From JAWKMZ01 sp041391965 (GTDB taxonomy: Bacteria; Bacteroidota; Bacteroidia; Flavobacteriales; Flavobacteriaceae), in contig JAWKMZ010000010.1 in the NCBI GenBank assembly GCA_041391965.1, positions 1-61,549 on the forward strand: a stretch of 61,549 bases of DNA, read 5' to 3'. Shown piece after piece: positions 47,901-54,809 of this stretch (positions within the stretch are counted from its first letter, which is position 1; every line of letters begins with the position of its first letter). The notes beneath the pieces were generated by a model. It was not told the origin of the DNA and did no database searches. It saw only the letters and a program-made list of their open reading frames with translations. A program made the translations under genes and the position numbers.

Positions 47901-48045
47901 AACAGTGATGTATTCTAAAAAATACTCTGACTTTAGAGATTCTAATTTATCCATTGATTTCTCAAAATTCCCAAGTCAGGTTTACTATTTGAAAGTGACA
48001 TCTAATAAAGGAACAGTCGTTAAGAAAGTGATATTAGATAAATAA
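41938..48045 (+). CDS. giant type IX-secreted adhesin with SprB repeats and 14 tandem Ig-like repeats
   Basis: A 2,035-residue cell-surface protein. The N-terminus is long, and the hydrophobic signal segment lies around residues 28-46, ending near AFSQ. The region to about residue 330 is a carbohydrate-binding-like beta sandwich. A SprB repeat follows at about 426-500 (NISCFGEDDGSIDLSATGG). Fourteen 72-residue repeats, each with two cysteines, fill about 585-1590. Two more SprB-like modules (NVTCNGLNDGTI, NVTCHGANDGTI) come next. The last 80 residues form a type A sorting domain (YLEVYPNPTKGMLNIKF ... VVKKVILDK). By analogy with SprB it may act in gliding or attachment. Confidence 0.93.
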   Translation: MNNFAIKSRQSHFKLYFCYFLNFIIRKQLLLLVAVVLLFSVNSAFSQEGNNESGITKESDYWYHSDTSSEKNIQNLNAKLEKKYNSNRQNNSGSGQTNNVTNNALGTCNLISCGSFLRSDTNFNSYEGGEKTGVDGSSKYGADVSYNCWNDKGTVDWSEGQYISYSDSDANVATPGIIQQSPLDGGGFAIFSFRDEEIYQDISVQPNTNYTVCFEIAVIPRYGNVGWPNYGNVIEFVPNLNFGISSGGIVISDPLTYTHNDLNIQPLSAFPTKLSTSTSGANQNPGGWTEINPYWENVCITFKTDNSGTVRVFYKTGNPGRSVVLVDGLRLSLEGYANAPKLSTNNASFCINSPVNLNDYVLSQDIPTGAQLTWSTDPDPTVTGAHLTNTNVQPPGTWYAFFYNTNFGCFSPVATLVLSDSDLDSTYTYNNISCFGEDDGSIDLSATGGGTPYSYAWITNDGSGLNPTSEDQSGLSAGTYKVTITDANGCTTIQNITITEPAKIDAGNDNSIEVCEGTVVDLTGLVTVSGGVFSDSGASGGLSGTNFNTTGLSGTHNLIYTVEAEEPCEDDTATITINVTAKPLADVLGDVTECDSYTLPALTHGSYYTGTGGTGTALSAGTDITSTQTIYVYVAATTTCPSDESSFTVTIEASVKADVLGDVTECDSYTLPALTHGSYYTGTGGTGTALSAGTDITSTQTIYVYVAATTTCPSDESSFTVTIEASVKADVLGDVTECDSYTLPALTHGSYYTGTGGTGTALSAGTDITSTQTIYVYVAATTTCPSDESSFTVTIEASVKADVLGDVTECDSYTLPALTHGSYYTGTGGTGTALSAGTDITSTQTIYVYVAATTTCPSDESSFTVTIEASVKADVLGDVTECDSYTLPALTHGSYYTGTGGTGTALSAGTDITSTQTIYVYVAATTTCPSDESSFTVTIEASVKADVLGDVTECDSYTLPALTHGSYYTGTGGTGTALSAGTDITSTQTIYVYVAATTTCPSDESSFTVTIEASVKADVLGDVTECDSYTLPALTHGSYYTGTGGTGTALSAGTDITSTQTIYVYVAATTTCPSDESSFTVTIEASVKADVLGDVTECDSYTLPALTHGSYYTGTGGTGTALSAGTDITSTQTIYVYVAATTTCPSDESSFTVTIEASVKADVLGDVTECDSYTLPALTHGSYYTGTGGTGTALSAGTDITSTQTIYVYVAATTTCPSDESSFTVTIEASVKADVLGDVTECDSYTLPALTHGSYYTGTGGTGTALSAGTDITSTQTIYVYVAATTTCPSDESSFTVTIEASVKADVLGDVTECDSYTLPALTHGSYYTGTGGTGTALSAGTDITSTQTIYVYVAATTTCPSDESSFTVTIEASVKADVLGDVTECDSYTLPALTHGSYYTGTGGTGTALSAGTDITSTQTIYVYVAATTTCPSDESSFTVTIEASVKADVLGDVTECDSYTLPALTHGSYYTGTGGTGTALSAGTDITSTQTIYVYVAATTTCPSDESSFTVTIEASVKADVLGDVTECDSYTLPALTHGSYYTGTGGTGTALSAGTDITSTQTIYVYVAATTTCPSDESSFTVTIEYTPEITADAPICGEIQEFGTYSVNVSTSGGVLTSDYGNVVNNGNNSWTVTDIPNGQNIIVTATTSIGCESLLEIEAPNCTCIELDYDYSNVTCNGLNDGTIIVNYVTEGATVTINGQPYDENALYAAGNYTIMAFFEGVDISDCIISETFEITEPEVVNISVSHTNVTCHGANDGTITVTSLSEGATYTIQLNGYGPDLSGQTTFAPGNYLVVATVDDGSTSRMVDNSNLMTDRYGDPCIKSRLVTITDPAPLNCSISYKFKKYPFCKQDKRAKNVNMLIANTTGGTGAVTYSWSVDETSAQNGWSINSDPTAQTIKFIAGYGYGIFNLTTTDVNGCQSECSVQLFAKCLNNSSGSNNVFSRFDTNYLEVYPNPTKGMLNIKFTETIDSDMSVEVFDLVGTVMYSKKYSDFRDSNLSIDFSKFPSQVYYLKVTSNKGTVVKKVILDK
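43690..46716 (+). repeat. fourteen tandem 216-bp repeats inside the adhesin gene
   Basis: Unit starts (GAT codon) are at 43693, 43909, 44125, 44341, 44557, 44773, 44989, 45205, 45421, 45637, 45853, 46069, 46285 and 46501, exactly 216 bases apart. The copies differ only at a few synonymous bases: GGT/GGC early in the unit, ACC/ACT in copy 2, and GTG/GTA near the end in copies 7, 10 and 14. The last unit changes to unrelated sequence after its final valine codon. The near-identity indicates recent expansion or gene conversion. Copy number may be unstable and hard to assemble. Confidence 0.98.
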
Positions 48046-48070
48046 GAATCATAAATTTAATAGTAATTAC

Positions 48071-48107
48071 AACACCTTTAATGTAAAAGTTGGAGGTGTT
48101 GTTTTTT
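48071..48107 (+). terminator. intrinsic terminator after the adhesin gene
   Basis: AACACCT (48071-48077) pairs with AGGTGTT (48094-48100), followed by a T-rich run. Confidence 0.7.
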
Positions 48108-48149
48108 ATAAACTATTTAGCAAACAATGGATTAATATCTTTAAAAGCT

Positions 48150-48881
48150 TTAAACTTTAAAGGTTTTAGTAGAATCTTCAATTAAATTATGGAGTTCTTC
48201 CATCTCATTTTTTGTCAATTCTCTATACTCACCAACAGGAACATCTAATTTAATATTCATTATCCGGACACGTTTTAGCGTTTGCACTTCGTAATCTAAA
48301 TACTCACACATTCGACGAATTTGTCTGTTGAGTCCTTGCGTCAAAATGATTTTAAATTCGTGAGTGCCTAATTTTTTGACTTCACATTTTTTGGTAACTC
48401 TATCTAAAATAGGAACGCCATTAGCCATACGTTCCACAAATGTTTGCGAAATGGGCTTGTCAACCGTAACAATATATTCTTTTTCATGATTATTACTGGC
48501 TCTGAGTATTTTGTTTACGATGTCGCCATCATCTGTTAAAAGGATAAGACCTTCACTTGGTTTGTCTAAACGACCAATAGGAAAAATACGTTTTGGATAC
48601 TTAATAAAATCGATAATATTATTTTTTTCAACACGCGTATCAGTAGTACAAACAATACCTATAGGTTTGTTAAATGCTAAGTAAACAAAACGCTCTTTGG
48701 TATTTATAACAGGGTTTCCATCTACCTTTACCACATCATCTGGAGCTATTTTTGTACCCATTTCTGGCACTGTTCCGTTGATGGTTACGCGTCCAGCTTC
48801 AATAAGTTTATCAGCTTCTCTACGTGAGCAGTAACCTACTTCACTTAAATATTTATTGATACGTTTTAGAGGTTCTTCCAT
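48150..48881 (-). CDS. rluF: 23S rRNA pseudouridine synthase, RluF-like
   Basis: A 243-residue RsuA/RluB/RluF-family enzyme. An S4 RNA-binding domain (residues 3-60: RINKYLSEVGYCSRREADKL) precedes the catalytic domain, with the nucleophile D106 in GRLDKPSEGLILLTDDGD and the LTQGLNRQIRRMCEYL motif. The motif favours RluF, which modifies U2604 of 23S rRNA, but RluB-type targets cannot be excluded. The promoter box TATCTTTG (48886-48893) lies only four bases from the ATG, so the message is predicted to be leaderless. Confidence 0.9.
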   Translation of the reverse strand: MEEPLKRINKYLSEVGYCSRREADKLIEAGRVTINGTVPEMGTKIAPDDVVKVDGNPVINTKERFVYLAFNKPIGIVCTTDTRVEKNNIIDFIKYPKRIFPIGRLDKPSEGLILLTDDGDIVNKILRASNNHEKEYIVTVDKPISQTFVERMANGVPILDRVTKKCEVKKLGTHEFKIILTQGLNRQIRRMCEYLDYEVQTLKRVRIMNIKLDVPVGEYRELTKNEMEELHNLIEDSTKTFKV

Positions 48882-48885
48882 TTGA

Positions 48886-48893
48886 CAAAGATA
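48886..48893 (-). promoter_or_regulatory. -7 box of rluF, predicted leaderless start
   Basis: TATCTTTG on the minus strand, four bases from the rluF ATG. Known spacing places the transcription start at or next to the ATG. Confidence 0.55.
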
Positions 48894-48899
48894 AACACT

Positions 48900-49727
48900 T
48901 TAATTTTCAATAAAATCATAAATATATGAAGTTACGGTTTCGTTATTTAATGCATGTCCTAATCCTTTTGTAGTAATGAGTTTGCTATTTTTAAAGCTGT
49001 TTTTTATAAGTAAAGCATCTTGGTATGGAATGATTTTATCATCTTCATCATGAATAATCAAACCTTCAGAATTTATGGTTTCTAAATATTTTGCTGTCGA
49101 AAATTGTTCTGGTGTATCTCCAAAACGTTCAATAATAGTAGTATTTAATTGTAATATCATACGTTGATTATAACCTAACATATCTGTATAACGTTTAAAT
49201 ACATCTGTAAATTCTGATGGTGTTCCTAACAAGATAATTTTTTGAATAGTTTCTATTTTATACTTATGCTGAAAAAACACTGAAGCCATACCACCAACTG
49301 AATGTCCAATAATTATTTCGGGGTTAAAGCGTTTTACCACCACATTTATAAACTCTGAATATAGCAACACATTAAAAGTTTTGCTCCCAGAATTTCCATG
49401 AGCTGGTGCATCTAATGCTATAATATGGTATTTTTTCTTTTTTAATTTACTAATTAATAGTTTCCATCTGGCCGAATTACTTTCCCAGCCATGAACCAAA
49501 AGAATAGTTTTTCCTTCTCCTAACCATCTGTAGGTCATTATTGGGTACTTTTCAAACTTTAATTCTTCTTGGTATGCCGTACCTAAAAAATCTGATTGCA
49601 ATTCATTAATTTGTCCTTTTCGGGGTTTTGTAAACAGATAAAGCGCTCCTTTGGCAGCATGAGATTTTGACAGATAGCTTAAAATATTATAATAAAACCC
49701 AACTAATTTTATTAAAACCTGTTTCAT
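48900..49727 (-). CDS. alpha/beta hydrolase
   Basis: A 275-residue hydrolase-fold protein. The oxyanion motif LLVHGWESNSARW begins at about residue 76, the nucleophile is S143 in GHSVGG, an acidic residue in IIHDEDDKIIP is the likely acid, and the histidine is in GLGHALNN. The substrate is unknown. Its start overlaps the stop of the upstream cupin gene by four bases (ATGA), so the two are translationally coupled. Confidence 0.9.
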   Translation of the reverse strand: MKQVLIKLVGFYYNILSYLSKSHAAKGALYLFTKPRKGQINELQSDFLGTAYQEELKFEKYPIMTYRWLGEGKTILLVHGWESNSARWKLLISKLKKKKYHIIALDAPAHGNSGSKTFNVLLYSEFINVVVKRFNPEIIIGHSVGGMASVFFQHKYKIETIQKIILLGTPSEFTDVFKRYTDMLGYNQRMILQLNTTIIERFGDTPEQFSTAKYLETINSEGLIIHDEDDKIIPYQDALLIKNSFKNSKLITTKGLGHALNNETVTSYIYDFIEN

Positions 49728-50089
49728 TTAGTTTCTCGGTTTACTAAGTCCATAGAAAAAGCAGGTAAGCAAATAGCTATATATTCGCATGGTTCTGTAA
49801 ACGGATTTGAATATTGAATTCTGGTGTTTTTTTCAATTTTAATAGATTGACCTGCTTTTAAAACGATGGTCTCTCCATCTATAATAAATTGTTTTTTCCC
49901 TTTAAAAATAAAGGTGTATTCATCAAACTTTGGTGTTTGAAAAGGTTCACTCCAACCTGCAGGAGCCACCATATGTGCTATGCTTATTTGGCTATTGCCA
50001 TCTGTGGCTTGTCCAAAATGTTCTTTGATGATTTTTCCATCGGTTGTTGGAAAAACAAAAGGGTTGTTTTGTATGGTATATTTTTTCAT
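49724..50089 (-). CDS. small cupin-domain protein
   Basis: A 121-residue single-domain cupin. The beta-barrel signature is visible in PFQTPKFDEYTFIFKGKKQF followed by IDGETIVLKAGQSIKIEKN. Only some of the usual metal-binding histidines are present, so catalysis is doubtful. Such proteins often bind a small ligand or act with a partner enzyme. It overlaps the hydrolase gene downstream and lies four bases after the YitT-type gene, in one leftward run. Confidence 0.85.
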   Translation of the reverse strand: MKKYTIQNNPFVFPTTDGKIIKEHFGQATDGNSQISIAHMVAPAGWSEPFQTPKFDEYTFIFKGKKQFIIDGETIVLKAGQSIKIEKNTRIQYSNPFTEPCEYIAICLPAFSMDLVNRETK

Positions 50090-50093
50090 CGGT

Positions 50094-51062
50094 TTATTTA
50101 AGAGGTTTTCGTTTTATCATTCCGCCTTTTAGATCTTTTACTAAGCCCATAATGATAAAGGCATTTTTATCAATTTTATCAATTTCAGTATGCAATTTAG
50201 AAAGTTCTAAACGTGTCATAACAGTATAAATTATATCTTTTGTGTAATTAGTGTTTGAGTCGTAACCACCTTTACCAGCATAAATAGTGCAGGCTCTTCT
50301 CAATTTTTCGGTAATCATAAGTCTAATAGCTTCATGGTGGTCAGAGATAATTGTAACACCAACATATTCTTCAACGCCATCTACCACAAAATCTACAGTT
50401 TTTGCAGCAGCTAAATAGGTTAAAATAGCGTAAAGTGCTATTTCTATAGTTAAAATATAAGCGCCAAATGAGAAGATAATAATGTTGGTAATAAGCAAAA
50501 CATCGCCAATTGTCAATGATAATTTTCGGCTTAGCCAAATTGCTAAAACTTCGGTGCCATCAATCACGCTGCCACCTCGCATTGCCATTCCAATACCTAA
50601 ACCTAAGAAAAATCCACCAAAAACAGCAATCAACAATTTATCATCTGTAATGGTTGGATAATCTACATAATGCACTACGAGAGCTAAAAATGTAATGGCT
50701 GCAACACTTCGTAATGCGAATTTGACATTAAATATTTTAGAGGCTAATATCAAGAAAGGAAGGTTGACAATAAGTAACATATAACTCAAATCTATATGTG
50801 TAATGTTTTCTAAAAGGAGCGAAATACCTGTGGCACCACCATCAATAAATCGATTTGGTAACAAAAAGCCTTTTAACCCGAAACCAGCCGAAAACACACC
50901 AACACTAATAAATAAGTACTCTTTTATGGCATGTGTAAGTTCCACTTGTAGCGTTCTAACTAATGGAACTATCTGTTTTTTGCTTATTGGTGTTGTTGCA
51001 TTTTTTCCCTCAAGTTTTTTGCGAGCAATGGTAAACAGTAGCTTGGAGATAAATGAATTCAT
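50094..51062 (-). CDS. YitT-family membrane protein (DUF161/DUF2179)
   Basis: A 322-residue protein with an N-terminal hydrophilic stretch, about five or six membrane segments (DUF161: GAFSAGFGLKGFLLPNRFID-like region, GLGIGMAMRGGSVIDGTEVLA) and a C-terminal soluble DUF2179 domain (TIISDHHEAIRLMITEKLRR, GKGGYDSNTNYTKDIIYTV). The family is widespread and its function is not established. Transport of a small molecule is often suggested. It is separated from the upstream lipoprotein gene by seven bases. Confidence 0.9.
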   Translation of the reverse strand: MNSFISKLLFTIARKKLEGKNATTPISKKQIVPLVRTLQVELTHAIKEYLFISVGVFSAGFGLKGFLLPNRFIDGGATGISLLLENITHIDLSYMLLIVNLPFLILASKIFNVKFALRSVAAITFLALVVHYVDYPTITDDKLLIAVFGGFFLGLGIGMAMRGGSVIDGTEVLAIWLSRKLSLTIGDVLLITNIIIFSFGAYILTIEIALYAILTYLAAAKTVDFVVDGVEEYVGVTIISDHHEAIRLMITEKLRRACTIYAGKGGYDSNTNYTKDIIYTVMTRLELSKLHTEIDKIDKNAFIIMGLVKDLKGGMIKRKPLK

Positions 51063-51069
51063 GTAGTTG

Positions 51070-51633
51070 TTAATAGGTTTTATGCCAGTTTATAAAAAAA
51101 AACTTCACTTTTGCTTTGTCAGGAATTTGAGTTTCTTCAATTTTTAAGTTCATATCAAAACGCAAATTGGCTGGCAATTCTTTTTTGTCAATGGTAAAAG
51201 AAGCGTTGATATCATTGGCGGTTACTACAACAGAACTCAATAAATTGTCGATTTTTGTCACTTTATAAGCTGCTTTAATATCCTTAAAGGTGCTTAATAA
51301 TGTAATGCCTTTTTCAGTTTTAAAACGCGGATCTAAAATACGAACATCACTTATAGTTGCTGTAGAATCTAATGCTGCGCTTGGTGATAAAACGAGTAAT
51401 TTTTTACCTCCTTTTTCATAAATTTCGATGTCATTGATGTTGCCTGTAAATTCATCACCTCCAACATATTTTACAATAGAATCTGTTGCGTAAATGGTTT
51501 TTAAATCTTTAACTTGAGTTGAATCAGTTAACAGCCCAATATGTTGTTTTTGGATTAAAAATGGGTCTTGTTCTTTTTTACAACTTGTAACTAAAAGCGA
51601 TAGGATAACGAGGCAAAAAATAGATTTGTACAT
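51070..51633 (-). CDS. lipoprotein of unknown function
   Basis: A 187-residue predicted lipoprotein, lipidated cysteine at residue 18 (LLVTSCKKE). The mature part has repeating short strands, a GEFTGNINDIEIY-like segment and no familiar domain. It begins 45 bases downstream of the HerA-like ATPase gene and is followed closely by the YitT gene, so it is part of the same leftward run. No function can be assigned. Confidence 0.7.
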   Translation of the reverse strand: MYKSIFCLVILSLLVTSCKKEQDPFLIQKQHIGLLTDSTQVKDLKTIYATDSIVKYVGGDEFTGNINDIEIYEKGGKKLLVLSPSAALDSTATISDVRILDPRFKTEKGITLLSTFKDIKAAYKVTKIDNLLSSVVVTANDINASFTIDKKELPANLRFDMNLKIEETQIPDKAKVKFFFINWHKTY

Positions 51634-51678
51634 AAAATTATTTAGGTTTATAGTTTGATAGTGTGTTGTTTGGTGGTT

Positions 51679-53217
51679 TTATCGTTTCATCACTTTGGTT
51701 AAAATACCAAAAACACTTCTGATAAATGTGGCACTTGTAAGCACTTTTACAATTGGGTTCATGGCAGAACTTCGTCTTGTGCTTGTAGTACGTTGTTTGG
51801 ATTGCGCTTTTTTCAAATCTTCCAATTCTTTTTGCGCTTTGTCTTTGGCTTCATCGGCAGCTGCTTTATCAATTTTTTTGTTCAGCATTTCATAAGCACT
51901 TTCTCGGTCAATCACATCGCTATATTTTTTTACCAATTTCGATTTTGACAACAAATTACTCAATTCGGCATCGGTTAAAATATCCATTCTACTCATTGGT
52001 GCGCGCATCATGGTTGCTGCTAATGGTGTTGGTTTTCCTTTTTCATTTAAGGCCGAAACTAACGCTTCACCAGTTCCGAGAGAGGTTAATACACTTGCAG
52101 TATCATAATATTCAGTATCTGGATAATTTTGAGCAGTCAATTTAATTGCTTTTCGGTCATTTGCTGTAAAAGCTCTTAATGCATGTTGAATTTTTAAACC
52201 TAACTGGCTCAACACCGCGTCTGGTACGTCTGTTGGGTTTTGGGTTACAAAATAAATACCAACACCTTTACTTCTGATGAGTTTTACAATGCTTTCTATT
52301 TGATTTAAAAGGGCTTTGGATGCTTCATTAAAAATAAGATGTGCTTCGTCAATAAACAGCACTAACTCAGGTCGTCCTGTGTCGCCTTGTTCTGGAAATG
52401 TAGAGTAAATTTCTGCTAACAAACTCAGCATAAAAGTTGAAAATAACTTTGGTCTGTCTTGTATGTCAGTCAAACGCAAAATATTGATATAGCCTCTTCC
52501 ATCATTATCTACGCGCAATAAATCGTCAACTTCAAACGATGTTTCACCAAAAAATAAATCAGCACCTTGTTGTTCTAATTCTACAACTTTTCTTAAAATA
52601 GCACCTGTTGATGCGGTCGAAATGCGTCCATAAGCGTCTTCAAATTCATCTTTGCCTTCTTGGGTTGCGTATTGCAATATTTTTTTGAAATCTTTTAAGT
52701 CCAAAAGTGGCATTTTGTTGTCATCACAATATTTAAAAATAACAGCTACAACACCAGATTGTGCATCAGATAAGTCTAAAATACGCGATAATAAAACAGG
52801 TCCAAACTCACTAACAGTTGCGCGTAAACGGACACCATCTTGCTCAGAAAGTGTTAAGACTTCGACTGGAAAATTTTTAGCTTCAAAAGGCAAACCAATA
52901 AGGGCGTGTCGTTCATCAATTTTTGGATTGCCTGGGCTTGGTTCTGCTAATCCACTCAAATCACCTTTAATATCCATTAAAAGTACAGGAACGCCTTTTT
53001 CTGATAAATTTTCGGCTAAAACTTGGAGTGTTTTTGTCTTTCCAGTCCCTGTGGCTCCAGCTATCAAGCCATGTCTATTCATGGTTTTTAAAGGGACGTT
53101 TACAAACGCATTTTTAAGGGTTTGTCCATCTAACATGGCAGCGCCTAAAGTGATAAATTCACCTTTATTGGTGTTTCCTTCTTCAATAAGCTTAAAAAAA
53201 TCGTCCTGTTTACTCAT
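51679..53217 (-). CDS. HerA-like ATPase, DUF853 family
   Basis: A 512-residue P-loop ATPase of the FtsK/HerA superfamily. Walker A is GATGTGKT at residues 54-61, and Walker B is LVLFIDEAHLIF near residue 285. The sensor region GIYFVTQNPTDVPDAVLSQL follows, and the C-terminus is a Lys/Glu-rich helix and basic tail (residues about 430-512). DUF853 proteins are widespread in bacteria. They have been linked to DNA translocation but lack a firm role. No NurA nuclease lies beside it, so a classical HerA-NurA repair pair is not evident. Confidence 0.9.
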   Translation of the reverse strand: MSKQDDFFKLIEEGNTNKGEFITLGAAMLDGQTLKNAFVNVPLKTMNRHGLIAGATGTGKTKTLQVLAENLSEKGVPVLLMDIKGDLSGLAEPSPGNPKIDERHALIGLPFEAKNFPVEVLTLSEQDGVRLRATVSEFGPVLLSRILDLSDAQSGVVAVIFKYCDDNKMPLLDLKDFKKILQYATQEGKDEFEDAYGRISTASTGAILRKVVELEQQGADLFFGETSFEVDDLLRVDNDGRGYINILRLTDIQDRPKLFSTFMLSLLAEIYSTFPEQGDTGRPELVLFIDEAHLIFNEASKALLNQIESIVKLIRSKGVGIYFVTQNPTDVPDAVLSQLGLKIQHALRAFTANDRKAIKLTAQNYPDTEYYDTASVLTSLGTGEALVSALNEKGKPTPLAATMMRAPMSRMDILTDAELSNLLSKSKLVKKYSDVIDRESAYEMLNKKIDKAAADEAKDKAQKELEDLKKAQSKQRTTSTRRSSAMNPIVKVLTSATFIRSVFGILTKVMKR

Positions 53218-53307
53218 AATTCTAAATTTTGTATAAAAATACTAATCTTGAAGCAATCCATAGGAAAATCTTTTGAACATTTTAACAATAAACTTAAAAC
53301 GGTAAAC

Positions 53308-53315
53308 TATCTTTG
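53308..53315 (+). promoter_or_regulatory. -7 box of queE, predicted leaderless start
   Basis: TATCTTTG, a full TAnnTTTG match, ends six bases before the queE ATG at 53322. The transcription start should fall at or next to the ATG. Confidence 0.6.
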
Positions 53316-53321
53316 CAAACT

Positions 53322-53951
53322 ATGAAAAGTGATATTAAGGTTTTAGTTGATGAAGGCAAAATGTTGCCCTTAATGGAAGAATTTTATACCATTCAAGGCG
53401 AAGGCTTCCATAAGGGGACAGCAGCTTATTTTATTAGAGTTGGTGGTTGTGATGTAGGTTGCCATTGGTGTGATGTCAAAGAAAGTTGGAATGCAGAGTT
53501 GCATCCACCAACAGAAACATCAAAAATTGTTGAAAATGCTGCAAAATATAGTGATACAATTGTAGTGACAGGTGGCGAACCCTTAACTTGGGATATGACA
53601 GAGTTGACCAAACAGCTTAAAGCAAAAGGCTTGCAAGTGCATATAGAAACTTCTGGTGCTTATAAATTAACAGGCGTTTGGGATTGGATTTGTTTATCGC
53701 CTAAAAAATTAAAATTGCCTACAGAAGAAATTTATCAAAAAGCCCACGAATTAAAATGTATCATATTTAATAAAGATGATTTTAGATTTGCCGAAGAGCA
53801 AGCAGAAAAAGTCAACAAAAATTGCATTTTGTATTTACAACCCGAATGGAGCAAACGCGATAAAATGATTCCTGAAATTGTAGATTATGTGATGAAACAT
53901 CCTAAATGGAAAGTGTCTTTACAAACACACAAGTATTTAAATATTCCTTAA
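53322..53951 (+). CDS. queE: 7-carboxy-7-deazaguanine synthase
   Basis: A 209-residue radical SAM enzyme that forms the 7-deazaguanine core in queuosine synthesis. The iron-sulfur motif is C43-x3-C47-x2-C50 in GGCDVGCHWCDVKESW, preceded by the QGEG motif for SAM and substrate. The VVTGGEPLTWD segment is also conserved. I chose the ATG at 53322. The frame extends to a TTG at 53313, but that codon sits at the end of the promoter box. queE usually travels with queC/queD, but neither is in this window. Confidence 0.95.
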   Translation: MKSDIKVLVDEGKMLPLMEEFYTIQGEGFHKGTAAYFIRVGGCDVGCHWCDVKESWNAELHPPTETSKIVENAAKYSDTIVVTGGEPLTWDMTELTKQLKAKGLQVHIETSGAYKLTGVWDWICLSPKKLKLPTEEIYQKAHELKCIIFNKDDFRFAEEQAEKVNKNCILYLQPEWSKRDKMIPEIVDYVMKHPKWKVSLQTHKYLNIP

Positions 53952-53953
53952 AT

Positions 53954-53983
53954 AAAAAGCCTTGAGAAATCAAGGCTTTTTTA
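53954..53983 (+). terminator. intrinsic terminator between queE and the DUF2911 gene
   Basis: AAAAAGCCTTGA pairs with TCAAGGCTTTTT around a GAAA loop. With A- and T-runs on both sides it can end transcripts from either direction, fitting the convergent genes around it. Confidence 0.85.
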
Positions 53984-54001
53984 TAATAATAGTGGTTTTT
54001 A

Positions 54002-54544
54002 TTAAAAAAAGATAAAAGGTACTTTTACTCTTAAAGTACTCCAACCTAAATACATGTCTGCACCAGTTTTAGTACCTTCAAAAGCAATTGAAAAAGCTTC
54101 TAAAATATCTTTACTTTGTGTTACAGGAACCGTAATTTTAGCAAAGGTATGTGCCTCATTATAAGTGTAAGCTCCCCAAACATTAATGTCTGTACTAAAT
54201 AAAATTGTCCATTCTTTTTCTCCAGGAACTGTAAACATAGAGTAAGTACCAGCTTTAATTTTTGTGTCACCTAACATCACATCTTTGTAAAATGTAATTT
54301 CTGTAGCCTCATTGGCTCCTGTTCTCCAAACCTCACCATTAGGCGTTAATTTAGCCAAATCTCTCCCTTTTAATTGTGGTCTGCTGTAAATAACCTTAAT
54401 CAATTTATCAGACACTTTGTAGTTGCTCGGAAAGGTAGCAGCATCCATTGGGCTGATGTCCAAATCGCTAAATTTTTGTGCATTAACCTGATTGGTTATT
54501 AGCATTGAAAAGGCAAATGTTGTTAAAAGCAATAATTTTTTCAT
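54002..54544 (-). CDS. exported DUF2911 protein
   Basis: A 180-residue protein with signal peptide MKKLLLLTTFAFSMLITNQVNAQ. The DUF2911 core is seen in YSRPQLKGRDL, PNGEVWRTGANEATEITFYK and IKAGTYSMFTVPGEKEWTI. Members are secreted or periplasmic Bacteroidota proteins of unknown role. It is monocistronic and convergent with queE. Confidence 0.88.
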   Translation of the reverse strand: MKKLLLLTTFAFSMLITNQVNAQKFSDLDISPMDAATFPSNYKVSDKLIKVIYSRPQLKGRDLAKLTPNGEVWRTGANEATEITFYKDVMLGDTKIKAGTYSMFTVPGEKEWTILFSTDINVWGAYTYNEAHTFAKITVPVTQSKDILEAFSIAFEGTKTGADMYLGWSTLRVKVPFIFF

Positions 54545-54809
54545 AATAATTTCAATTTTTTTAAAGTCTAAAGTTAAAACTATTTTATCTTAAAATTACT
54601 ATAAAAATGCTAAGATGTCGATAAAGTTTACATTTTTAAAAAAGAAGTCTACATTTTAAAAGAGATATTTCATTTTTGTTTCAATAATTGTTTTTTAATT
54701 GTAATATGTAATCATTTATAGTATTTAAGTTTTAAAATTAAAATCATAAACTCATATTTGCTAATGTAATAATAAGCAATAAAAAAATAATAAAATAAAG
54801 AATTATAAG

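Noticed and set aside
51679..53217. A HerA-NurA DNA-end processing or defence pair
   Set aside because: The ATPase is of the DUF853 type, and no nuclease gene lies beside it. The neighbours are ordinary envelope and metabolic genes.
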